Source of the DNA: an uncultured Spartobacteria bacterium
GTDB taxonomy: Bacteria > Verrucomicrobiota > Verrucomicrobiia > Chthoniobacterales > UBA6821
Direction of reading: 5' to 3'
DNA: 35,205 bases
NCBI GenBank assembly: GCA_903858595.1
Contig: CAIOJL010000061.1
Span: 1-35,205 of the forward strand
In this document: in pieces, positions 10,606 through 18,469 of the stretch
How the letters are laid out: each line of letters opens with the position of its first letter
Numbering within the stretch: the first letter of the stretch is position 1
Made by a program: the position numbers and the translations under genes
The notes under the pieces: generated by a model
The model's database searches: none
What the model was told of the DNA's origin: nothing
What the model saw: only the letters and a program-made list of their open reading frames with translations

Positions 10606-11583
10606 ATGAGCAGTATAACCTATCTGGAAGCGATACGCCTGGCGCAGCAGAGGGCTCTGAAAGAGGATCCGAGGGTCTTTATTTATGGACAAGACGTCGG
10701 CGTATTCGGCGGTGCATTCAAGGCCACAAAGAACCTGTCCAAGGAATTTCCCGGCCGCGTCCTGGACGCTCCGATCAGTGAGGATGCCATGGTGGGACTT
10801 GCCATCGGGGCGGCAGTCGAGGGGATGCGACCCATCGTGGAGATGCAATTTGCTGACTTCTCCACTTGCGGCTTTAACCAGATCGTCAACCAGGCCGCCA
10901 CGCTCCACTATCGCACCGGTATACCGTGCCCTATTGTCGTGCGGCTTCCGAGCGGCGGAACGCCGGGAAGCGGTCCGTTCCACAGTCAGAGCATGGAGGC
11001 TATCTACGCCCATTATCCCGGCTTGGTTGTGATGACTCCCGCAACCGTCGAGGACGCCTACACGATGCTGCTGGAGGCCGTTGCGCTGGAAGATCCGGTG
11101 ATCTTCTGCGAACACAAGTTCCTCTACTATCATCTGAAGGCGGAGAGTCTTCCTGCAACAGTCGGCGAGGCGCTTCCCTTCGGAAAGGCGCGGATCGCTC
11201 GCCCCGGCAGGGACGCGACGATCGTGGCCTACAGTGCCATGGTTCACGAGGCGTTGGCCGCCGCCGAGGAACTCATACAAGATGGTTATGACATCGAGGT
11301 GGTTGATCTCAGAACGGTCCGTCCGATTGACACCGATACGATCCTTGCCTCCGTTGCCAGAACGGGACGACTGCTTGTGGTCGGGGAGGCATGGCCCTGG
11401 GGAGGAGTTGCCGCAGAGGTCATCTCCCGCGTCGCCACCGAGGGGTTTGGTCTTTTGGATGCCCCCCCGCAGCGGCTTAACGCGAAGGAGACGCCTGTTC
11501 CCTATCATCCCGCCCTCTGGGGAACCCATCGTCCGACAGCCTCTTCCGTGGCAAATTCCCTGAGGCAGCTTCTGGAACTCTAA
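10606..11583 (+). CDS. pdhB: 2-oxoacid dehydrogenase E1 component, beta subunit
   Basis: The partner of the E1-alpha subunit, completing the two ThDP sites. It is 325 aa, the normal length. Visible family segments are the N-terminal GQDVG with FGG, the ISEDAMVGLAIGAA stretch that contacts ThDP, MQFADF, the Gly-rich loop before HSQSMEAIYAH, and the C-terminal domain with VDLRTVRPID. It sits between E1-alpha and E2 on the same strand. Substrate preference is not readable from these motifs. Confidence 0.9.
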   Translation: MSSITYLEAIRLAQQRALKEDPRVFIYGQDVGVFGGAFKATKNLSKEFPGRVLDAPISEDAMVGLAIGAAVEGMRPIVEMQFADFSTCGFNQIVNQAATLHYRTGIPCPIVVRLPSGGTPGSGPFHSQSMEAIYAHYPGLVVMTPATVEDAYTMLLEAVALEDPVIFCEHKFLYYHLKAESLPATVGEALPFGKARIARPGRDATIVAYSAMVHEALAAAEELIQDGYDIEVVDLRTVRPIDTDTILASVARTGRLLVVGEAWPWGGVAAEVISRVATEGFGLLDAPPQRLNAKETPVPYHPALWGTHRPTASSVANSLRQLLEL

Positions 11584-11621
11584 CTTTTATAGCCCATCGC
11601 CCACCCGAACCGCAGACACCC

Positions 11622-12863
11622 ATGTTCCCGTCACCCGACTCACCCAAGCTCCTCCCGATCATCATGCCCCAACTTGGTGAGTCGATCGCCGAGGCAACGA
11701 TCGTGCGTGTTACCTTCGCGGTTGGCGACCGTGTGGAGGCTGACAAGGATCTGCTCGAAGTGGAGACCAACAAGGCGGTCATGGGTGTCACCTCTCCCTG
11801 TGGTGGTATCCTCCGTGAACTGAGCGCGACAATCGGCGAAAGTTACGCCGTCGGGGCCACTCTCGGCTATCTTGAAGTCAGCGAAGAGGACGCTGAAAGA
11901 CTCGGACTCAACGATGCTCCCCCTGCATCGGTGGAGAAGCCAAAGAAGAAAAAAGCTCCCGGGATCTCGGGGGCAGCCGAAGCGGAATCCATCAAGCCCT
12001 CCAAAAAAGCGGTTGAACCGACCGTCAGCGGTCTTCCTGTGCCCGCCCACGCGGGCGGAGCCAGCTTCCTTTCCCCGCGCATGAAGGCACGCATGGCCGA
12101 ATTGGGTCTTCACGCCGCCGATCTTGCCGGTGTGGCCGGCAGTGGTGCTGGCGGTCGCGTCACGATCGATGATCTTGAGAGGTTCCTCCAGGATCTGGAG
12201 AGGAATACCATTTCCCCTGCCTCCTCCATGCGGGTGGCTGTGGCTGACGCTATGCGTCGTAGCTGGACCAGGCCGCTTGCAACTGTTGTCCTGCCTGTCC
12301 AACTCGATATTCTTCTGGCCCACCGCAAGCTACAGGCCGTGAAAGCGGGACCGGCCCTCTATGCACTTCGAGCACTGGCCATCACTCTTGCGGAAATGCC
12401 CACCGTAGCCGGGCGACTCATCGGGGACCGGGTGATTCACCCACGTTCCATCGACATCGGATTTGCCGTGGAAGCGGAGGACGGGGTTCTTGTGCCGGTC
12501 ATCAGGCATGCTGATCAGTCGCCTCTTGTGGATCTGATCGAACGCTACAACCGTCTGGTAGAACTTGCCCGTGCCCGACGTCTTCCCGGATCCGACACGG
12601 GAGGTTCCATCGCGACGATCACCAACTACGGCGTGTTCGGGCTTACCATGGCGACTCCGATTCCCCTGCCGGAGCAAAGCATCCTGCTCGGGATGGGGGC
12701 GGGCCGGATTACCCCGTTCTGGGATCAGGATAAGAAAACGTTTGTTCCCGTCACGGAAGCCCAGTTCACGCTGAGTTTTGACCATCGGGTTCTTGACGGA
12801 GGTGCAGCAGGAAGACTTCTTCAGCGCGTCTCCAACCTCCTCGGTGCGCCGGAAGAGTTGTAA
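11622..12863 (+). CDS. pdhC: 2-oxoacid dehydrogenase E2, dihydrolipoamide acyltransferase
   Basis: The E2 core takes the acyl group from E1 on a lipoyl arm and transfers it to CoA. Domains in the 413 aa: one lipoyl domain (about 10-85, lipoyl lysine K51 in ETNKA), a Lys/Ala/Pro linker, a peripheral subunit-binding domain (about 148-190, SPRMKARMAELG), and the catalytic domain with His388 and Asp392 in DHRVLDG. It follows E1-beta by 38 bp. No E3 (lipoamide dehydrogenase) gene follows, so the complex must borrow one from elsewhere. Confidence 0.93.
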   Translation: MFPSPDSPKLLPIIMPQLGESIAEATIVRVTFAVGDRVEADKDLLEVETNKAVMGVTSPCGGILRELSATIGESYAVGATLGYLEVSEEDAERLGLNDAPPASVEKPKKKKAPGISGAAEAESIKPSKKAVEPTVSGLPVPAHAGGASFLSPRMKARMAELGLHAADLAGVAGSGAGGRVTIDDLERFLQDLERNTISPASSMRVAVADAMRRSWTRPLATVVLPVQLDILLAHRKLQAVKAGPALYALRALAITLAEMPTVAGRLIGDRVIHPRSIDIGFAVEAEDGVLVPVIRHADQSPLVDLIERYNRLVELARARRLPGSDTGGSIATITNYGVFGLTMATPIPLPEQSILLGMGAGRITPFWDQDKKTFVPVTEAQFTLSFDHRVLDGGAAGRLLQRVSNLLGAPEEL

Positions 12864-12944
12864 GACGCAGTCATGTGGAGAACCCCTATTTTTAAGTATA
12901 AGAAGCGGATCTTAGCGAAAATCGGCAACTATTGAGTAATCACG

Positions 12945-12959
12945 GTGTTATTCTAACAC
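12945..12959. promoter_or_regulatory. Perfect inverted repeat at a start codon
   Basis: gtgtta-ttc-taacac, a 6-bp perfect stem with a 3-base loop, ends one base before the ATG at 12961. It occupies the ribosome-binding region, so it could be an operator or an RNA hairpin that limits translation of the secreted protein. It is short enough to arise by chance. Confidence 0.4.
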
Positions 12960-12960
12960 G

Positions 12961-13698
12961 ATGAAAACACAACCATTTCTCATAGCGCTGCTACTTGGCT
13001 TTTCACCCCTTTCCCTCAAGGCGCAGAATACGAATGCTCCTGCACAAGGAGCGCCCCCGCAGCCTCCACCTCCACGAGGCGAACATGCTCCGATGGCTAA
13101 ATTGAGCGACGCGGAACGGGCTCAAGTCAAAGCCGCTCATGATAAGGCAATTCAGCATGATCCTTCACTGGATCAAAAAATGAAGGCCGCCCATCTCGCA
13201 ATGGAGGAAGCCAAAAAGTCGATGCATGACGCGATGATCGCAGCCGATCCGAGCGTCGAACCGATCCTCGCCAAAATGATGCCTCCGAAATGGGCAGCCA
13301 AACACGAGGGCACTCAAGGTAGCCCAGGCAGCCCGAGTGGCGTTGCCTCTCCCTCTGCGAACTCTGCATCAACCAATGGCAGCGCTTGGCAACAACCCGG
13401 TCACCATGAACCCACGGGGATGGCCACCCTTTCCGAAAGCGAGCGTCAGCAACTTAAGTCGCTACGTGAGCAGGTAAAAAACGATCCCGCCTTTATTGCC
13501 GCCAAGCAAGCAAAACAAAGCGCCACGACACCCGAGGCAAGACACGCCGCGGAGGAAGCCATGCGCCAATCAATGCATGACGCGATGATCAAGGCAGATC
13601 CTTCCGTGGAGCCCATCCTGATGAAACTTCATCCGGAGAATGGAGGAGGTGAAGGGAAATCCTCAGCTATGCCTTCAGCTATGCCGATGGCTCAGTAA
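12961..13698 (+). CDS. Secreted protein with a duplicated domain
   Basis: Not a family I can name. The 245-aa product has a signal peptide (about 1-21, SLKA), a Pro-rich stretch, then two copies of a roughly 60-residue helical unit at about 48-106 and 157-223. A Ser/Gly-rich linker separates them, and a Met/Ser tail ends the protein. Both units open with LS-(D/E)-(A/S)-ER-(A/Q)-Q. They end with the block SMHDAMI-x-ADPSVEPIL (87-103 and 204-220), identical at 16 of 17 positions. The His/Met content and periplasmic helical shape recall Spy/CpxP-like metal or stress proteins, but that is only a resemblance. No operon partner. Confidence 0.8.
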   Translation: MKTQPFLIALLLGFSPLSLKAQNTNAPAQGAPPQPPPPRGEHAPMAKLSDAERAQVKAAHDKAIQHDPSLDQKMKAAHLAMEEAKKSMHDAMIAADPSVEPILAKMMPPKWAAKHEGTQGSPGSPSGVASPSANSASTNGSAWQQPGHHEPTGMATLSESERQQLKSLREQVKNDPAFIAAKQAKQSATTPEARHAAEEAMRQSMHDAMIKADPSVEPILMKLHPENGGGEGKSSAMPSAMPMAQ

Positions 13699-13727
13699 GG
13701 TAGGAACTCCTGCTTCTTTTCTGATTT

Positions 13728-13800
13728 CAGGGATGCTCGGAAACGGATTTGTCATCTATTCCGAGTGCGCTGTTATCCCTGAGGCTTGATTGCCTCTTTT
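13728..13800. terminator. Nested inverted repeats and terminator-like hairpin between convergent genes
   Basis: An outer stem cagggat/atccctg (13728-13734, 13775-13781) encloses ctcggaa/ttccgag (13736-13742, 13759-13765). Directly after, gaggc-ttgatt-gcctc followed by tttt (13781-13800) has the form of a plus-strand intrinsic terminator for the secreted-protein gene. It overlaps the 3' end of the facing lipoprotein gene. Confidence 0.45.
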
Positions 13801-14003
13801 CCTGAAGATCCTTTGGTGCAGATGGTTCCCTGCTGTGGAGTGGGAGATGGGAGGCCATGGTGGAGTAATCTTGTGTAAGGTCCTTGAACGATCTGAGGGG
13901 AGTAGAGATCGCGGCGGTTTTCCACCGTGGTGCAACCCGTCAGGGAAAGAGCCATGAGGAAAGCAATGCCGGCCGGAGTGGCATGGGGGAGGGAAAGTTG
14001 CAT
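13773..14003 (-). CDS. Small lipoprotein
   Basis: A 76-aa protein with a hydrophobic leader and a lipobox LTGC (Cys24), leaving a mature chain of about 53 residues with the segment VENRRDLYSPQ and a short basic, Gly/Ser-rich tail. The track to 14108 has no support above the ATG at 14003. The n-region carries no Lys or Arg, only one His, which is unusual for a signal peptide. It is divergent from lgt (81 bp between starts), the enzyme that would lipidate it. Function unknown; small size keeps confidence moderate. Confidence 0.6.
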   Translation of the reverse strand: MQLSLPHATPAGIAFLMALSLTGCTTVENRRDLYSPQIVQGPYTRLLHHGLPSPTPQQGTICTKGSSGKEAIKPQG

Positions 14004-14084
14004 GAACTCAGAGCATAATCGTTGGCAACGATTCCGTGTCAAAGAAATTGCCCCATCCGGAGTTCTTCGCAAGGATCGTCCATC

Positions 14085-15038
14085 ATGTTCCTGGCTTATT
14101 ACATTCATGATCTGAGTCCCTTTTTGATACAGGTCGGGGGATTCGGTTTGCGTTGGTACGGACTGGCCTACCTAGCAGGGTTCATCGTCGGCATATTGCT
14201 TTATAAGCATCTTGCGAAGCGTGGATATTCCGATCTGAGCCCCGATCAAGTTACGGATTTCATCACGATGGGGGCACTCTTCGGGGTGCTTCTGGGGGGG
14301 CGCCTCGGCTACCTGCTTTTTTATGATGCCAATCGGTTTTTCCATGACCCCCTGATTTTCTTCCGTGTCTGGGAGGGGGGGATGGCCAGCCATGGAGGCA
14401 TTCTTGGGCTGACCTTTTACACCATCTGGTACGCTCACAGCCACCGGCTTTCTTTCCGGAACCTTGCCGACAACCTCGTTGTGGTTGGTCCGGTCGGAGT
14501 CATTTTCGGACGCTGCGCAAACTTCATTAACGGGGAACTTTACGGCCGGGTGACCCATGTCTTCTGGGCCGTTCAGTTTCCGAAAGAGATGCTCCTCTAC
14601 CCGCCGGAGCATCTCGACCGATTGATTGCCAAAACGACGACAATCAACCCCTCGTTCGGATCTCCCGAGGGGGTTATTGCCGGGGTGGCAGGTTCTCAAC
14701 CGCTCAGAGAACTGCTGGCTGCCGAGCTTGCCCCGCGCTATCCCTCCCAACTTGTGGAGGCCGGGCTCGAGGGCTTGTTGCTCTTTGCCCTCCTCTGGAC
14801 GTTGCGGACACAGTCACGACTCGCCAATGGTGTCCTGACCGGTATTTTCTTCATCGCCTATGCCATTGTAAGATTCTTGGGCGAATACTTTCGCGAGCCC
14901 GATGCGCCGTTGACCGGTGCGCTCACCCGGGGACAATTTCTCTCCCTCTTCATGATCTTCATCGGGATCTTCTTCCTGCTTTGGGCCCGCTGGAAGCCAA
15001 GCTACCCGCGTATTTTCACGAAGGCTATATCCTCATGA
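14085..15038 (+). CDS. lgt: Prolipoprotein diacylglyceryl transferase
   Basis: Lgt attaches diacylglycerol from phosphatidylglycerol to the lipobox cysteine of prelipoproteins in the inner membrane. The 317-aa, multi-pass protein carries GGMASHGG (the conserved His), the family signature FGRCANFINGE near 143-153, and a late YPSQL-E segment and FLGEYFREPD. A loop of about 45 residues (roughly 170-215) is longer than in E. coli Lgt. The ATG at 14085 gives the usual N-terminus. Its TGA overlaps the start of the next gene (ATGA), showing translational coupling. Confidence 0.95.
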   Translation: MFLAYYIHDLSPFLIQVGGFGLRWYGLAYLAGFIVGILLYKHLAKRGYSDLSPDQVTDFITMGALFGVLLGGRLGYLLFYDANRFFHDPLIFFRVWEGGMASHGGILGLTFYTIWYAHSHRLSFRNLADNLVVVGPVGVIFGRCANFINGELYGRVTHVFWAVQFPKEMLLYPPEHLDRLIAKTTTINPSFGSPEGVIAGVAGSQPLRELLAAELAPRYPSQLVEAGLEGLLLFALLWTLRTQSRLANGVLTGIFFIAYAIVRFLGEYFREPDAPLTGALTRGQFLSLFMIFIGIFFLLWARWKPSYPRIFTKAISS

Positions 15039-16015
15039 TCGAGGTGCATTATGATCGGGGGGTCTATCTTCCGGGATGTGACCATCTCTGGCTGGATCCC
15101 CGGGGAACGCGCCCCTTCGCGTTCATCTCCCACGCCCATACCGACCATACGGGCCACCACCAGAGGACAATCCTGACGGATGCCACGGCCCGCTTCATGC
15201 GCGCCCGTATGGGGTCTAGTGGGAAGGTGCAGCATGTCTTGAAGTATGGCGAGCAGCGGGAGTTCGGATCCTTCAAGGCCACACTGCTTCCCGCGGGGCA
15301 TGTTCTGGGATCGGCTCAAGTCCTGATCAATCAAGGTGGGGAGAGGTTGCTCTACACAGGTGACTTCAAGCTGCGTCCCGGGCTCTCCGCCGAAGCGGCG
15401 CAATGCATCGAGGCGGACACCCTGATCATGGAGACAACGTTCGGTCTTCCTCATTACAAGTTTCCGCCGGCGGCAAAAACGATCGCACGCATTCTGGAGT
15501 TCTGCCGTTCGACCTTGGCGGAGGGCTCTGTGCCCGTGCTTCTCGGATACTCTCTTGGCAAGGCCCAGGAAATCCTAGCAGCTCTTGCGGGCGCCGAACT
15601 CCCCGTGATGCTCCACGGCTCCATCTGGCAGATGACCCGTCTCTACGAGGAGCTGGGAGCAGTCTTTCCGGCCTATACGCGTTTTGAGCCGGAGCAGGTC
15701 GCGGGGCATGTCCTGATCTCTCCTCCCATGACGAAGGGTTCCGCAATGCTGGAAAAAATCACCGAAAAAAGAATCGCCATGATCACCGGCTGGGGGCTCG
15801 ATGAGGGGGCCGTCTATCGTTATGGATGCGACTCGGTCTTTCCCTTGTCCGACCATGCCGATTATGGCGAACTGATGGAGATGGTCGATCTTGTGAAGCC
15901 TTCCCGTGTCTTCACCCTGCACGGTTATGCCGACGAGTTCGCTCTGGACCTGAGACGCCGCGGCATCGACGCCTGGTCCCTCACCGGAGGAAATCAGCTC
16001 GAGTTCGGGCTCTGA
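15035..16015 (+). CDS. MBL-fold/beta-CASP nuclease-like protein
   Basis: A metallo-beta-lactamase-fold protein with a beta-CASP region, related to mRNA 3'-end processing nucleases and to the 'ligase-associated exonuclease' group. In 326 aa one sees SHAHTDH (metal site), GHVLGSAQ, TGDF, a GYSLGKAQE segment, and SDHADYGEL plus LHGY near the end. The ATG at 15035 overlaps the lgt stop; the frame reading back to 14981 is not needed. The typical partner of the exonuclease group, an ATP-dependent ligase, is absent here, so the DNA or RNA target is open. Confidence 0.82.
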   Translation: MIEVHYDRGVYLPGCDHLWLDPRGTRPFAFISHAHTDHTGHHQRTILTDATARFMRARMGSSGKVQHVLKYGEQREFGSFKATLLPAGHVLGSAQVLINQGGERLLYTGDFKLRPGLSAEAAQCIEADTLIMETTFGLPHYKFPPAAKTIARILEFCRSTLAEGSVPVLLGYSLGKAQEILAALAGAELPVMLHGSIWQMTRLYEELGAVFPAYTRFEPEQVAGHVLISPPMTKGSAMLEKITEKRIAMITGWGLDEGAVYRYGCDSVFPLSDHADYGELMEMVDLVKPSRVFTLHGYADEFALDLRRRGIDAWSLTGGNQLEFGL

Positions 16016-16030
16016 GCGCGTTGTTGGCTC

Positions 16031-16045
16031 AACCTCCTTGAGGTT
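16031..16045. terminator. Hairpin between convergent genes
   Basis: aacctc-ctt-gaggtt, a perfect 6-bp stem with a 3-base loop, lies in the 35-bp gap between the ends of the MBL-fold gene and kdsB. It is symmetrical and could stop transcription from both sides, but no T run follows in either direction. Confidence 0.35.
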
Positions 16046-16050
16046 CTCTA

Positions 16051-16809
16051 TCAGGAGCGGAGTAGTTTTTCCACCCGGATCGCATCGCCGGGAGTATCGA
16101 CCCCAACGCCACGATGGGAGGTCAAGACCACGCGGATCGGGATGCCGTGCTCGAGGGCGCGGAGTTGCTCCAGTTTCTCGCACTGCTCCAGAGGACTCGG
16201 GGTGAAGCGGACCAGTTTCCGAAGAATATCCTTCCGGTAGCCATAGATGCCGAGGTGGAGCAGCGGCGCAATGCGGGTTTTTTTGTCCTGCGCATCGCGA
16301 TGGCACGGGATCCTGCTCCGTGAAAAGTAGAGGGCGTCACCATCAGGCCTCAGCACCACCTTCACGCAGTTAGGATCGTCGGCTTCCTTGGGATCAGTAA
16401 AAGGAGTCGCTGCAGTGATCATTCCGATCTTCGGATTGCACTTAAGGGTCTTGGCCAATGAAGAGATCAGGAGAGGATCGATCATCGGCTCATCGCCCTG
16501 AACATTGATGAAGTGAGTCGCCTCTTTGAGTCGTCCCGCCACTTCGGCAATCCGGTCAGTGCCGCTCGGATGATCGGGCGATGTCATCACGACGTCGGCA
16601 CCAAAATTGAGTGCGGCCTTGGCAATCCGGTCGTCATCAGTGGCGATCAGGACGTAGGAAATGCCTTTTGCTTGGAGTGAACGTTCCCAGACATGCTGGA
16701 CCAACGGCTTGCCCGCTATCGGATGGAGGCACTTCCCGGGAAAGCGCGTTGATCCCCAGCGCGCAGGAATGACAAGAGCGATTGTGGTTTTGGATGTAGG
16801 CATGCTCAT
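16051..16809 (-). CDS. kdsB: CMP-Kdo synthetase (3-deoxy-manno-octulosonate cytidylyltransferase)
   Basis: KdsB couples Kdo to CMP in the cytoplasm, the activation step before Kdo is added to lipid A. The 252-aa protein has the nucleotide-binding start IPARWGSTRFPGKCL, GKPLVQHVWE, HPSGTDRI, and the VQGDEP metal motif, and ends VGVDTPGD. ATG codons at 16809 and 16803 are both possible starts. It is the last gene of the minus-strand hldA-gmhB-kdsB group, 21 bp after gmhB. Confidence 0.95.
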   Translation of the reverse strand: MSMPTSKTTIALVIPARWGSTRFPGKCLHPIAGKPLVQHVWERSLQAKGISYVLIATDDDRIAKAALNFGADVVMTSPDHPSGTDRIAEVAGRLKEATHFINVQGDEPMIDPLLISSLAKTLKCNPKIGMITAATPFTDPKEADDPNCVKVVLRPDGDALYFSRSRIPCHRDAQDKKTRIAPLLHLGIYGYRKDILRKLVRFTPSPLEQCEKLEQLRALEHGIPIRVVLTSHRGVGVDTPGDAIRVEKLLRS

Positions 16810-16830
16810 GGGCGAAAAGGATTCAACGAC

Positions 16831-17370
16831 TCAAAGGGCACCGGCGAGCACAAGACGAACAGCCTCAGTGACGGTCGGCGCGATGAAGTCAGCTCCGCAG
16901 TTCAGGTTTTTCTTTCCGTAGCCTGTCTCCACCAGGATGGTGCGCGCGCCGGCATTCCGGCCGCATTCGATATCGATATCCTTGTCCCCGATCATGAAGG
17001 AGCGTTCCAGATCAATTCCGTGCTCTGTTGAGGCTTCGAGGATCATTCCGGGTGCCGGTTTGCGACGCGGTGAGGGATTGTCAGGGTGGTCGGGAGCCAT
17101 GTAGGAGGCGTCGACTGCCCCGTTGAGTTGGCGAATGAGTTCCGCCTGCACGGATTCGAACTGTTCAACGGTGAAGTAGCCCCTGCCGATGCCGCTCTGG
17201 TTAGTGATGATGATCACGGCCCAACCGAGGGAGCGTGCTTGAGCGAGCACTTCCGCCGCCCCAGGATAGACCATGACGTCTTTCGGATCGTGACAATGGT
17301 CGACCTCGACCATGAGCGTTCCGTCGCGGTCGACAAAGAGGGCGGGACGCACGCCTTCCACGCCACTCAT
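16831..17370 (-). CDS. gmhB: D-glycero-D-manno-heptose 1,7-bisphosphate 7-phosphatase
   Basis: A HAD-superfamily phosphatase that removes the 7-phosphate of heptose bisphosphate on the way to ADP-heptose. The 179-aa protein shows the nucleophile motif DRDGT, motif II ITNQSG, and motif III RKPAPGM with GDKDIDIE. The zinc loop of E. coli GmhB (several Cys before RKP) is replaced by APDHPDNPSPRRKP, so no zinc site is apparent. Its ATG at 17370 overlaps the hldA stop (ATGA). Given that neighbour, the function is well supported; a histidinol-phosphatase is the family alternative. Confidence 0.88.
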   Translation of the reverse strand: MSGVEGVRPALFVDRDGTLMVEVDHCHDPKDVMVYPGAAEVLAQARSLGWAVIIITNQSGIGRGYFTVEQFESVQAELIRQLNGAVDASYMAPDHPDNPSPRRKPAPGMILEASTEHGIDLERSFMIGDKDIDIECGRNAGARTILVETGYGKKNLNCGADFIAPTVTEAVRLVLAGAL

Positions 17371-18374
17371 GCCCAATCGAGCTCCCTGAAACTCGCTTCC
17401 AATTCAGCGCGTGTGCAGGTGGCGGTGCCCAGTTTGCCCACGACAATACCTGCGGCATGATTGGCCAGTTCGGCGGCCTCTTCAGGATTGGCGCCCGCCG
17501 TGATGCCCAGTGTGTAGAGGGAGATGGAGGTGTCTCCGGCGCCCGAAACGTCGAAGATTTCCCGGGCGCGCGTCGGCGTGTGATAAGGCGGCTGCCCGTT
17601 GCGGAAGAGCATCATGCCCTGCTCGCTCAGCGTGATCAGGAGAGCACCCGCATTCCATCGACTGAGAAGGATTTCACCCACCTTCCTCAGGGCGCCGTCG
17701 TTTTCAACGGGATGAACAGGTGGGGAAAGTGGAATACCCGCGGCGGCGAAGGCTTCGGAACGGTTCGGCTTGATCGTGGCGATGCCGGGCCATTCCAGAG
17801 GATTTTTAGGATTGGGGTCGCAGGTGACAATCACCCCTTTGGCCCGTGCGGCTTCCAGGACTGCATCTACCAATCCTTGGTCGAGGAATCCCTTTCCGTA
17901 GTCTTCGATGAGGACGGCATCGGCCCCCTCAACTAGCTCGCGTGCCTTGCCGAGGATATCCTTTCTTGCAGAACCGGGTGCCATGCGCTGCTCGCGATCA
18001 ACCCTCACGACCTGCTGACGCTGTGCAATGATACGGGTTTTCACGATTGTCGGGATGGAGGGATCCGTAAAGAGACCCTCGGTTGAGATCCCTTCTGTTC
18101 TCAGGAGGCCTTTGAGCTTGTCACCCGAGATATCGGCACCAACCATTCCCAGCATGGTGACCGAGGAGGTGAATTCCCTGAGGTTCCGTGCCACGTTTGC
18201 CGCTCCGCCGGGGTAACTGGACTCGCTTTGCACCTCCACGATAGGCACCGGCGCCTCGGGCGAGATCCTACCCACACTTCCCCAGACAAACTCGTCCAGC
18301 ATCAGGTCGCCAATCACGAGAAGTCGTTTGGCCGACGCGTTATCAAGAATGTGTTGTAATCTTTCTCGGTCCAT
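17367..18374 (-). CDS. hldA: Heptose 7-phosphate kinase (PfkB family)
   Basis: It phosphorylates D-glycero-D-manno-heptose 7-phosphate at C1. The 335-aa PfkB-fold protein has an early GDLMLDEFVWG, the substrate loop PGGAANVARNL, VIEDYGKG, a Pro-Asn motif in CDPNPKNP, and the anion-hole motif DVSGAGDT near the end. It ends after the kinase domain, so the adenylyltransferase half of E. coli HldE is absent and must be a separate gene. It heads the LPS-sugar operon and is divergent from the secreted-protein gene at 18470. Confidence 0.92.
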   Translation of the reverse strand: MDRERLQHILDNASAKRLLVIGDLMLDEFVWGSVGRISPEAPVPIVEVQSESSYPGGAANVARNLREFTSSVTMLGMVGADISGDKLKGLLRTEGISTEGLFTDPSIPTIVKTRIIAQRQQVVRVDREQRMAPGSARKDILGKARELVEGADAVLIEDYGKGFLDQGLVDAVLEAARAKGVIVTCDPNPKNPLEWPGIATIKPNRSEAFAAAGIPLSPPVHPVENDGALRKVGEILLSRWNAGALLITLSEQGMMLFRNGQPPYHTPTRAREIFDVSGAGDTSISLYTLGITAGANPEEAAELANHAAGIVVGKLGTATCTRAELEASFRELDWA

Positions 18375-18469
18375 TGCAGATTGAATCCAACCAACAGCGT
18401 GTGAACTACGATTCGCCTATGCTCCACAGCGAGCCCCCTCTCGGCGAGGGTATTTTTTCCCGATTTCCG

